From the IMG/VR virus record IMGVR_UViG_3300029892_000019, positions 1 to 22,894 of that record: 22,894 nt of DNA; one strand, given 5' to 3'. Source of the DNA: a virus. Numbering within the stretch: position 1 is the first letter of the stretch; each line of letters starts with the position of its first letter. This document shows positions 8,260-14,368 of the stretch, piece after piece. Position numbers and translations under genes: made by a program. The notes beneath the pieces are model-generated. The model did no database searches. It saw only the letters and a program-made list of their open reading frames with translations, and was not told the origin of the DNA.

Positions 8260-8634
8260 TCAGCCTCTAGTCAGTTCCCGGCGTTTCTTCGGGTCAAGCT
8301 GGTAAAACGAACGCGCTACCGCCTCATGCAGCCGCGCATCGCTCTTTTGTTCCTGATATTGCTTCTGGCGGGCGGCTTCCTGTTTTTCAACCGCCATACC
8401 CTCCCACGGCCTAGAATTGGTGCGCGCCATGTCCTCGCGGCGTTCCTTGCGGCTGGTAATCATCTTGCCGCTGGCGGGGGATTCGTAGGCTTCCCACGGT
8501 TGAATGTCCAGCATGAGGTCGGGCGCTTGGTGTTTCTCGGCAAGCCACGCCTGTTTTTCTTGCCATTTCTGTTCAGCACCTTCCGCTCCGTAGGTCGGCG
8601 TCCAGTGGGCAATGAATGTTTCCTTTTCAGTCAT
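8260..8634 (-). CDS. Small charged phage protein next to the portal gene
   Basis: The start chosen is ATG 8634 (MTEKETFIAHWTP) because AAGGA lies eight bases upstream; an in-frame ATG nine bases earlier lacks a well-placed site. The 124-residue product is strongly charged, with Trp-rich motifs (HWTPTYG, QEKQAWLAEKHQAP) and a helical C-terminal half (EKQEAARQKQYQEQKSDARLHE). It overlaps the portal stop by eight bases and ends just before the deacetylase gene, so all three were probably once one translation unit. I do not recognise a function. It may be a structural accessory protein. Confidence 0.6.
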   Translation of the reverse strand: MTEKETFIAHWTPTYGAEGAEQKWQEKQAWLAEKHQAPDLMLDIQPWEAYESPASGKMITSRKERREDMARTNSRPWEGMAVEKQEAARQKQYQEQKSDARLHEAVARSFYQLDPKKRRELTRG

Positions 8635-10735
8635 TGGGCGCATCCTTGTTCATTGCCGCAACCATCGCGGCTTCGGTCTTGCTGCCCGCCTGAATCTGCG
8701 CGATCTGAATCCTGGTCTGCGCTTCCAGCTCGGCTTTCCAGCGGTCGAACTGCAATTGCTGCTCGGCCAGATACGCTTCTTGCTGCGCCTTGAACTGCTC
8801 GACTTGGGTGGTTGCCTGCGCCCGCATCTGTTCGGCCTGCATGTCGGCCTGAATCTTCGCTTGGTCGCTTTGCGCCTGCTGTAGCTGCTGGGTAAGCTGC
8901 TGAATCTGCTGCTGGTATTGCTGTTCCTTCTGCTGCACCTGGTCAATGCCGCCCTGCTCTTGCGGTGCCTGCATCTTGTCGAAAGCGTCTTCCACAGCCG
9001 ACCCCATGCGGGCGCGACGGGTGACGGTCATGACGATTTCTTTGACCGCCTCAATCGGCACCGCCTTGGCCTGCACCGCAGGGCCGATGCCCTGGATAAA
9101 GCCGACGATGCCTTCCAGCACTTCGCGCATGCCGTGCATGTCGGCTTCGATGCTCGCGGCCACGGTCGAATCCGTCTCCACGTCGATGCGGTAGGTGCGG
9201 CCAAGGTCGGAGCGGAGTACCTGCATGACCGCTTCCCAGGTGATCGCGTTGGGGTCGACCTGCTGGCCCTGCTGCTGCGCCATCATTAGCTGCTCTTGCG
9301 TGGGCAGGTTCACAAGCGTCATCTGCTGCAGCGTGGATTGATCGAACTTCTCGGCGATGATCTCGGCCTTGATGCGGAGAATATCTCGCAGGTAGCGGGC
9401 CACGTCCTGCTGCATACGCTTGATGCGCAGGCTTCCCCATTGGCTTTTGATCTGCTGGGCGGTAGCGGTTTCGTTGGGGTTGGACGCCCCCCTCAGAATG
9501 TCGCCCATGCCGGTGATTTCATAGATGGTCTGCTTGACCGCATCGCGTTGCAGGTAAAGCTGCTGCAACACCTGAGCGCCCGCCTTGACCAGCGCCTCGG
9601 TCGTCCAGATAGCCTTGTCCAGCCCGCCCCGCTCGATCAATGCGGTGACGTTCTGCGCCGGGATCATGTCGTTGTCGTTGCCGCGCATCACCTCGGAAAG
9701 CTCCGAAATAGTGGCGTCATACACGCCGCGCAACTTGAGCGCATCGACCAGCTTGTTGATCCGCGTGCTGATGCGGTTCAGTTCTTCGGCCTGTTCCTTG
9801 TATTGCTCATACAGGCAAACCGGCGTGAGGCTGTCCACGTCGGCCACGGCGTATATCGGGCGCGGGTTGGGGAAAAAGCCCTGCAGCCCGAGTGGGTCAT
9901 CAACCACTTTCAGCGGGCCGGCCTTATAGCTGGCGTTGATGAACAGCACTTGCCGTTCGTCCTTGTCCCAAATCTCCCACACCTCGGCGGTCTTGAACGC
10001 TTCGGCCTCATGCTCGGCCATCTTGTTCAGGTCGTCGTCGTTGGTGGCGTCAAGCTGGATCGCCTTGCCGATTTCCTCGCCGAACTTCTTGATGAGGTCA
10101 TCGCGGCTCATGCGATGGCGGAACGCCTCCCAGCACACGTCTTCCCATCGCTTGCCCGGCCCGAAGCGGAAGTCGTCCCATTGCACATGCTCGGCGACGG
10201 TCTGCTCCCACTCCAGCTCTTCGGTCACGCCCTCCATTGCTTCGTGCTCGGGGTCTTCGGCGTCTTCGTCGTGGTTTTCCGGGTCTAGCCCCACCTGGCG
10301 CATGCTCGGCACGTAGCGCACGCGGCTGATACCACGACCCACCAAGAGCATGTCCAGCACATCAGCACGGGCGAGGCTGTCGAAATCGTAAGTGTCGATG
10401 CTGAAGTCGAGCGCCCGGCTCACCACTTCGGAAACCACCTTGCCCAGCTTGTCGGCGTCCTTGTAACGGCGGCGCACGTCAGGCTTGGGCGGGTTGCTGT
10501 AGATCGCCGGGAGCATCGTTTCCGTGTTCGACCACAGGATGTTGAAGCTGTTTTTCTTGACGTTTTCGCCTCGGTACAGCTCCAGCACGCCCTGCGCGGT
10601 CTTGCGCCATTCGCGCTCACGCTTGTCGGCAAGACGCAATTCCAGCAGCCAGCGGCGCACCTGGGCGGCGGGGTTGTCCCCCAAATCGCCCTTGGTTTCC
10701 AGCCCCGGCGTGGTGTTGTCGTCGTAATCAGCCAT
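8627..10735 (-). CDS. Portal protein (P22-like, head-tail connector)
   Basis: This 702-residue protein starts next to the large terminase stop (TAAATG). N-terminal helices carry REREWRKTAQGVLELYRGENVKKNSFNILWSN and ETMLPAIYSNPPKPDVRRRY, the pattern of P22-like portals. The middle has VGRGISRVRYVP and later ITGMGDILRGASNPNETATAQQIKSQW, typical of wing and stem regions. The last 120 residues are a Gln-rich coiled coil that would form the barrel inside the capsid. The length suits P22-type portals. Twelve copies would form the ring through which terminase pumps DNA. Confidence 0.9.
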   Translation of the reverse strand: MADYDDNTTPGLETKGDLGDNPAAQVRRWLLELRLADKREREWRKTAQGVLELYRGENVKKNSFNILWSNTETMLPAIYSNPPKPDVRRRYKDADKLGKVVSEVVSRALDFSIDTYDFDSLARADVLDMLLVGRGISRVRYVPSMRQVGLDPENHDEDAEDPEHEAMEGVTEELEWEQTVAEHVQWDDFRFGPGKRWEDVCWEAFRHRMSRDDLIKKFGEEIGKAIQLDATNDDDLNKMAEHEAEAFKTAEVWEIWDKDERQVLFINASYKAGPLKVVDDPLGLQGFFPNPRPIYAVADVDSLTPVCLYEQYKEQAEELNRISTRINKLVDALKLRGVYDATISELSEVMRGNDNDMIPAQNVTALIERGGLDKAIWTTEALVKAGAQVLQQLYLQRDAVKQTIYEITGMGDILRGASNPNETATAQQIKSQWGSLRIKRMQQDVARYLRDILRIKAEIIAEKFDQSTLQQMTLVNLPTQEQLMMAQQQGQQVDPNAITWEAVMQVLRSDLGRTYRIDVETDSTVAASIEADMHGMREVLEGIVGFIQGIGPAVQAKAVPIEAVKEIVMTVTRRARMGSAVEDAFDKMQAPQEQGGIDQVQQKEQQYQQQIQQLTQQLQQAQSDQAKIQADMQAEQMRAQATTQVEQFKAQQEAYLAEQQLQFDRWKAELEAQTRIQIAQIQAGSKTEAAMVAAMNKDAPND

Positions 10736-12115
10736 TTATTCCCCAAGGCGCTGCATGGTGCGGCGCTTGATGATTTCTGAGATAGTCAAATCGGTTTCGT
10801 AGCGCGGCTTTTCTTTGGCCGGGCTTGGGGGCGCAACTTCTTGCATCACCTGACAACCGTATGAATAGCCGTCGCCATCGTGTGAGGCCCAATCATGCAA
10901 AGGCTCACTAGAAAACGTCTTTGTCTGTTCGTTGTATTCGTAAGACCATGAGCGCAAGCCGTGTATGCCGCGCTCACAGTTCGTCTCATGGAACGCAACC
11001 TTGGGCGTAAGCTGCCTGGCAGCGTTTACCCGGTCAGCCTTACTTGTCATACGGACAATGCGTACTTTGTCCCACCCAAACTTGAGCGCGAATGTTTCTT
11101 CTGCACTACGCTTGGCGGCGAACGACTTGGCTTTAGCGTCGTGCGGCATCCACACCCGTCCTAGCTTCTTCCCTGCTAGCCGTTTTTCGATACGCTCGCA
11201 CCACTCGTCGGCATCTATACCCCAACCGCCGTCGTAGTCGATGATGTGATAACCACCAACCACCGGCTGCCAAAACCACCATGTTGCTGTATCCCTGCGG
11301 CCAAGGTCGCAGCTAATCTCAATCGGCGCACCATTGGGGTCATACTCGATGCTGTCACTTATCCGGCCTTCTCTTTCGGCCTGAGTAATGGACTTCGCCA
11401 AAATCGCGCCAAGGTTGGCTGCATCAAAAGAGCATTCGTATTCCTGCTCAAACTTCGCCAAGCCGTAATCAGCGCCAAATTCAGCCATGTAGGCCAATTT
11501 CTCGGCCTCTAACTGCTCGGCGGTAAATACTCCTGTATCAGTCGCCCTCAACACCTGCGCGAACGAACCCGGCGTCTTTTCAGCCGCCTTGAGCGTGGTG
11601 TATGCGTGATTCCTGCCGCGTGAAGTTGAGATGAACAACTGCCACCCGCCATTTTCGAGCAGGATCGGGCGGAGGTACGCCCTGGCCGTAGGATTAGCCA
11701 AGGCCCACTCGGAGTAAACAATGCCCGCAGGGGCAGAGCCTACAAGTGAGTTAAAGTTGTCAGAGCCAACTACCTGCCACGATGACCCGTTTTTAAACCG
11801 GATCATCATTTCGGTGTTGTTGGTGGACTCCCTTAGTTCATGCGGGAACGCCTCATCTATCCGCAGCGTCCCGGTATGCGGGTTGACAGCCGACCAGATG
11901 GCCTTACGGGCTTGTGCGGCTTCTGGCAACATATGCCAGTAGTTCGCCACCCGCTCAAATGCGGCACACGCTGCACGGTGCAAGCAAATCTCATCCTTGC
12001 CTGCCCTGCGATGCCAAACCAGCTCAGCGTGCCTGCCTCCGCGCTCCAAGTAATCCCATGCCGGCCTTTGGTAATCGCGTGGCGTCCAGTTATTTGGGAG
12101 TCTGATCGTCGGCAA
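10736..12115 (-). CDS. terL: Terminase large subunit
   Basis: The ATPase motor and nuclease that packages DNA. From the TTG start used here, residues 36-41 are RRAGKD (Walker A variant), residues 132-137 are IVYSEW (Walker B with catalytic Glu) and residues 162-170 are ISTSRGRNH (motif III). The C-terminal nuclease shows CDLGRRDTATWW (Asp near 270), PHDAK (325-326) and HDGDGY near the end. I chose TTG 12115 because AGGTGG lies five bases before it and the protein then begins MPTIRLPNNWTPRDYQ, a normal terminase start. ATG 12148 is an alternative but has only a too-close GGAGG. The gene overlaps the small-subunit gene by 26 bases. Confidence 0.9.
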   Translation of the reverse strand: MPTIRLPNNWTPRDYQRPAWDYLERGGRHAELVWHRRAGKDEICLHRAACAAFERVANYWHMLPEAAQARKAIWSAVNPHTGTLRIDEAFPHELRESTNNTEMMIRFKNGSSWQVVGSDNFNSLVGSAPAGIVYSEWALANPTARAYLRPILLENGGWQLFISTSRGRNHAYTTLKAAEKTPGSFAQVLRATDTGVFTAEQLEAEKLAYMAEFGADYGLAKFEQEYECSFDAANLGAILAKSITQAEREGRISDSIEYDPNGAPIEISCDLGRRDTATWWFWQPVVGGYHIIDYDGGWGIDADEWCERIEKRLAGKKLGRVWMPHDAKAKSFAAKRSAEETFALKFGWDKVRIVRMTSKADRVNAARQLTPKVAFHETNCERGIHGLRSWSYEYNEQTKTFSSEPLHDWASHDGDGYSYGCQVMQEVAPPSPAKEKPRYETDLTISEIIKRRTMQRLGE

Positions 12116-12362
12116 ACTTAACCACCTGCACCACCAACGGCCCGCCATCGCCTCCAGTAATGGCTTGCGGTGCCTTTCCGTCTATCCTGTCGCCAAGCTC
12201 ACGAATAGCCCAAGGCTTACCTTCTTCGGCTTCAGTCAATAGCTTTTCAGCAATCCGCCGCAATCTATCGGCGTCAGATTGGGCAATCGCCCGCTTGATT
12301 GTATTTGCCCACAAGCGATTGTTTACGCTTGAGTTTTCGTTACCTTCGGGTGCTCCTGCCAT
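12090..12362 (-). CDS. Putative terminase small subunit
   Basis: This 90-residue protein starts MAGAPEGNENSSVNNRLWANTIKRA, which matches the usual start of small phage proteins encoded just upstream of terL. A helical middle (LRRIAEKLLTEAEEG) and WAIRELGDRIDGKAPQAI follow; these are typical of the group. It probably recognises the packaging site. The frame stays open upstream to a TTG at 12473, but that extension reads as low-complexity Ser/Gln/Arg sequence without a good ribosome site, so I prefer ATG 12362 with GAGGGG just before it (unusually close). The small-subunit role is inferred from position and family resemblance. Confidence 0.7.
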   Translation of the reverse strand: MAGAPEGNENSSVNNRLWANTIKRAIAQSDADRLRRIAEKLLTEAEEGKPWAIRELGDRIDGKAPQAITGGDGGPLVVQVVKFADDQTPK

Positions 12363-12507
12363 CCCCTCACAACCGGGTTGCCGGTCGCCTCGTTCATGCT
12401 GCGTGTTAGTGCTGGTTGACCTGTTCCGCACCATTGAGGCCGACGCCTGACCGGGATTTTGTGCGCCGTTCAACGGAAAGCCATCCGGGACTGACCCGGA
12501 ATCGCAA

Positions 12508-12596
12508 CCAACACGGCTGGCGATTGCCGTTCAGTACATTTCGGCTTACTGCGTCACTCGTCCGTGTTTCCACGCGACAATCGCCATGCGTGTTGG
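12508..12596. repeat. 22-bp imperfect inverted repeat
   Basis: The arm at 12508-12529 and the reverse complement of 12575-12596 match at 19 of 22 positions, sharing CCAACACG and TGGCGATTG blocks, with 45 bases between them. It lies about 150-235 bases upstream of the small terminase gene. It may be a protein-binding site (packaging) or an RNA stem. Confidence 0.6.
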
Positions 12597-12697
12597 CCCT
12601 TTTTTCAGGGCGAGCAATCCCGCCAAGGAAGCGGGCCGCTCTTTATCTCTATATGCTGCCCGGATTTACGGGCTGCTACTTTCGAGTGGTTATACGC

Positions 12698-12724
12698 ATA
12701 TTAGCAAATTTTGGCGTTTGTCAA
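12698..12724 (-). promoter_or_regulatory. Putative leftward late promoter
   Basis: Read leftward: TTGACA (12724-12719), a 15-base spacer, then TAATAT (12703-12698). The -35 box is perfect; the spacer is one or two bases short. The -10 context GCTAATA resembles the -10 regions of the two rightward promoters. It points at the terminase and structural genes, like a late promoter downstream of an antiterminator gene. Confidence 0.55.
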
Positions 12725-12795
12725 ACCATTTCGCTAATTTTTTATTAGAGGGCTTGGCCTATTAGCGCCCGCCGAAAAATAATTGCAAAAAGCTC

Positions 12796-12823
12796 TTGCG
12801 TTCTTTTGTTTCGTGTGTATAAT
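12796..12823 (+). promoter_or_regulatory. Rightward sigma70-like promoter of the cassette island
   Basis: TTGCGT (12796-12801), a 16-base spacer, then a perfect TATAAT (12818-12823). Predicted transcription starts near 12830-12831, at or next to an ATG. It faces away from the phage late promoter and drives the small rightward ORFs. Confidence 0.7.
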
Positions 12824-12830
12824 TCAACTC

Positions 12831-12878
12831 ATGGAAGCAACGTTGTTTCCGGTCCGCGCCTCGGGAGATCAGGGGTAG
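12831..12878 (+). CDS. Possible 15-residue leader peptide
   Basis: A 16-codon frame MEATLFPVRASGDQG begins seven bases after TATAAT, so its mRNA would be nearly leaderless. Its TAG stop overlaps the TAGGAG ribosome site of the next small ORF, so translation of one could influence the other. It is too short to be sure it is translated. Confidence 0.3.
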   Translation: MEATLFPVRASGDQG

Positions 12879-12887
12879 GAGTCCAAA

Positions 12888-12968
12888 ATGTCCAAGACCA
12901 TCACTGCCAACGTCCCCGCTCGCAAGATCACCTGGGGCGGAAAAACCCAAACCTACATCGCGCATTGA
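12888..12968 (+). CDS. Small 26-residue protein
   Basis: MSKTITANVPARKITWGGKTQTYIAH has a well-placed TAGGAG upstream of ATG 12888 and ends 11 bases before the next start. It is basic and beta-like, with no recognised function. It belongs to the rightward cluster that opposes the phage operons on both sides. A strong promoter and ribosome site support expression. Confidence 0.5.
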   Translation: MSKTITANVPARKITWGGKTQTYIAH

Positions 12969-12979
12969 GGAGAGGCCCA

Positions 12980-13174
12980 ATGAACACCCTTGAACGGCAT
13001 CCGGATCTCAAGAACAAGATTTCCAAGGACTCGGCCGCGTGGTGTCTGGAACGCGGCTACACGGTCTACGCCGTGCGCAAGGATGGCTTTTGGCCTACGC
13101 CGATCGTGATTCTCTCTGTCGAGCACTTGAAGTGCTTTGACGGGCGATCCCACGACTTCTACCAAGGGGCATAG
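12980..13174 (+). CDS. Small hypothetical protein, possibly truncated by an amber stop
   Basis: The start at ATG 12980 follows a strong GAGGAGAGG ribosome site; the product has 64 residues beginning MNTLERHPDLKNKISKDSAAWC and containing GYTVYAVRKDGFWPTPIVILS. It is compact alpha/beta with no family I recognise. After the TAG at 13172-13174 the same frame continues with protein-like sequence (HSLKALGFTHEQRVHD) for about 20 codons, so an ancestral protein may have been longer. Either this is a truncated gene or the downstream resemblance is accidental. Confidence 0.55.
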   Translation: MNTLERHPDLKNKISKDSAAWCLERGYTVYAVRKDGFWPTPIVILSVEHLKCFDGRSHDFYQGA

Positions 13175-13253
13175 CACTCGCTGAAAGCGCTTGGCTTTAC
13201 CCACGAACAGCGCGTTCATGACATCACCATCCACCACCACCAAGGAGCACGCC

Positions 13254-13491
13254 ATGACCACGACCATCAAGCTCACCGACACCCAGCGCGAAGTCCTGAA
13301 GCTCGCCACCCAGCGCCCCGACGGCAACTGCGGCCTACTCCCGCACCTTTACCCAAGACGACCAAGGCCGCTGGAGCGAGCCTGAAATCGGCGCAATGAC
13401 CGAGGCCGAAGTAATCGACATCTGCATCAAGGCCACCAACTGGGCCGAGATCAAGGCGGCCCATTTTCCGATGCACGGTTTCCACGCTTAA
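13254..13491 (+). pseudogene. Frameshifted small gene (DUF3489-like N-terminus)
   Basis: ATG 13254 follows AAGGAG and opens with MTTTIKLTDTQREVLKLATQ, then RPDGN, resembling the start of DUF3489-type proteins, which are small and HTH-like. After RPDGN the frame degenerates to a Pro/Arg-rich tail and stops at 13385. In another frame, AYSRTFTQDDQGRWSEPEIG continues as sensible protein (MTEAEVIDICIKATNWAEIK) to TAA 13491, but it has no start codon before ATG 13397. This looks like a deletion or frameshift joining two parts near 13327-13333. The family name is from memory and tentative. Confidence 0.5.
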
Positions 13492-13496
13492 TAGGA

Positions 13497-13528
13497 GGCG
13501 GCCATGACCCATAACAATCGTGGCCGCC
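13497..13528 (+). promoter_or_regulatory. Inverted repeat over the ribosome site of the next gene
   Basis: GGCGGCCA (13497-13504) and TGGCCGCC (13521-13528) are perfect eight-base arms separated by 16 bases. The stem would include the end of the AGGAGG site and the first base of the start codon, so it could hide the start from ribosomes. Confidence 0.45.
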
Positions 13529-13914
13529 TCACCGTCGCCCTGGGCGGCGCGTGGCGGCTCTACAGCAACACCATCCCGACAGGTAGCCGGGCGCTTGGCA
13601 CCATCACCCGCGACATCGGCGACACCGGGGCGCTGGTGCAGATCGAGGCAACCGGCCTCTTTGTGCAAATCAACGCTGGGGCAGTTCGCACGCTGCCACA
13701 GGCCAAGGTGGCAGCGGCCATTGAAGCAGCGCGCGCCGGGTCGCAAGGCGGCCCTGGTCGTGGCCAGGGTGCCAAGGCCGCCGACGGGGCGACGGGCCTC
13801 AAGCGGGTCAATGTCAGCCTCGACGAGGCTAGCATTGAGGCCCTGCGCCAGTTCGGCGATGGCGAGTTGTCCTTGGGTATCCGGCGCGCTGCTGCTCATA
13901 TCAAAGCCCTCTAA
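13504..13914 (+). CDS. Small protein with putative ribbon-helix-helix C-terminus
   Basis: This 136-residue protein has a strong AGGAGG ribosome site. Residues 1-60 are beta-rich (RLTVALGGAWRLYS, TGALVQIEATGLFVQIN). Residues 80-95 form a Gly/Ala-rich linker. The C-terminal KRVNVSLDEASIEALRQFGD and LGIRRAAAHI resemble a ribbon-helix-helix DNA-binding unit. Its TAA stop lies inside the R'' box of an attC-like site, as usual for the last codon of an integron cassette gene. Function is unknown; a small regulator is plausible. Confidence 0.6.
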   Translation: MTHNNRGRLTVALGGAWRLYSNTIPTGSRALGTITRDIGDTGALVQIEATGLFVQINAGAVRTLPQAKVAAAIEAARAGSQGGPGRGQGAKAADGATGLKRVNVSLDEASIEALRQFGDGELSLGIRRAAAHIKAL

Positions 13915-13989
13915 CAAGGCGGTCAAGTTCGCTCCACTTCGTTCCGCTGGGACGTGCCTGACAGCCCGCCCCTTACCTCATTGTTCGGC
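13909..13989 (+). other. attC-like integron recombination site 1
   Basis: R'' is CTCTAAC (13909-13915). L'' is GGTCAAG (13921-13927) and L' is CTTACC (13972-13977); they pair except for one extra C at 13924, the hallmark extrahelical base. R' is GTTCGGC (13983-13989). Spacers are five bases on each side, and AACAA pairs with TTGTT. The imperfect palindromic layout, spacing and single bulge match attC sites. It immediately follows the stop of the gene at 13504-13914. Confidence 0.7.
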
Positions 13990-13990
13990 G

Positions 13991-14290
13991 TCATGCCAGC
14001 GACGCCAGCGTGTAATCGCCGAGGTTGACGACGATGTATCCGTCGTCGGTTTCATGGCTCACCGCTTCGCCATGCCAGCACAAGTGCGCAATGCAGTCGC
14101 GCATGTGGTCATCAGCTTGGCATTGTGGTATCGCAAACTCGTCGATTCCGCTGGTGGCCTCGCCTTCGCAGCGGATCAGCTCTTCCGCCGCCATGCTGGC
14201 TATACGGTGCGCCCGGTCGTCGGCCATCTTTTCGGCCAGTTCGCGCATCTTTTCGGCCAGTTCGCGGGCAATTTTCTGTTCTGCGTTCAT
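13991..14290 (-). CDS. Small helical protein in the second cassette-like unit
   Basis: The start chosen is ATG 14290 (MNAEQKIARELAEKMRELAEKM), giving 99 residues; GTGGAG lies upstream at a rather long spacing. The N-terminus carries a perfect seven-residue repeat (RELAEKM twice) from a 21-bp tandem duplication at 14225-14266. The C-terminal half contains two Cys-His motifs (CQADDHMRDC, HLCWHG) and an acidic DDGYIVVN stretch. It is read leftward although the two attC-like sites face right. Function is unknown; it may be an ordinary phage gene between early and late operons. Confidence 0.5.
   Translation of the reverse strand: MNAEQKIARELAEKMRELAEKMADDRAHRIASMAAEELIRCEGEATSGIDEFAIPQCQADDHMRDCIAHLCWHGEAVSHETDDGYIVVNLGDYTLASLA
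14225..14266. repeat. 21-bp perfect tandem duplication
   Basis: The unit starts CATCTTTTCGGCCAG and ends TTCGCG, copied twice back to back. It encodes the doubled RELAEKM segment and keeps the frame. Confidence 0.85.
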
Positions 14291-14304
14291 GGTCAATACT
14301 CCAC

Positions 14305-14368
14305 GCCTAACCCGTCATTCCAGCGGACGGGCGAAAAGCCCGCCCGCCCCTGAATTCAAGCGTTACCG
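14305..14368 (+). other. attC-like integron recombination site 2
   Basis: R'' is GCCTAAC (14305-14311), a perfect match to RYYYAAC. L'' is ATTCCAG (14317-14323) and L' is CTGAAT (14350-14355); they pair except for one extra C, the expected extrahelical base. A central stem GCGGACGGGC / GCCCGCCCGC follows, then R' G14362 with TTA 14363-14365. R'' also pairs six of seven with GTTCGGC at 13983-13989, as expected if 13984-14362 is one cassette. The cut point G|TT falls exactly at the stop codon of the downstream leftward phage gene. Confidence 0.75.

Larger units (their letters stand above)
12474..12744. other. Structured intergenic region upstream of the terminase genes
   Basis: No convincing gene is seen here. 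It holds a perfect hairpin TCCGGG-ACTGA-CCCGGA (12484-12500), a 22-base inverted repeat with three mismatches (12508-12529 against 12575-12596), a CCCGC/GCGGG stem near 12613-12629, and a GCCCG/CGGGC hairpin near 12658-12673. The leftward late promoter (12698-12724) would transcribe all of this as a long structured 5' leader. It could hold the packaging site, an antitermination site, or both. Confidence 0.5.

Noticed and set aside
9296-10288. 330-codon rightward open frame
   Set aside because: It is antisense to the portal gene; Leu/His/Arg-rich shadow.
12363-12473. N-terminal extension of the small terminase gene from TTG 12473
   Set aside because: There is no usable ribosome site and the composition is low-complexity; MAGAPEGN at 12362 matches the usual start of the family.
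12474-12744. tRNA or known riboswitch in the terminase leader
   Set aside because: I see no cloverleaf, T-loop or recognised aptamer core; only simple stems.
14313-14350. Reading the GC-rich hairpin near 14335 as a simple terminator
   Set aside because: No T tract follows on either strand. The R and L boxes with the single extra base fit an attC site better.
13915-14362. An integron integrase gene for the attC-like sites
   Set aside because: No tyrosine recombinase motifs are present anywhere in the window; any integrase would have acted in trans.
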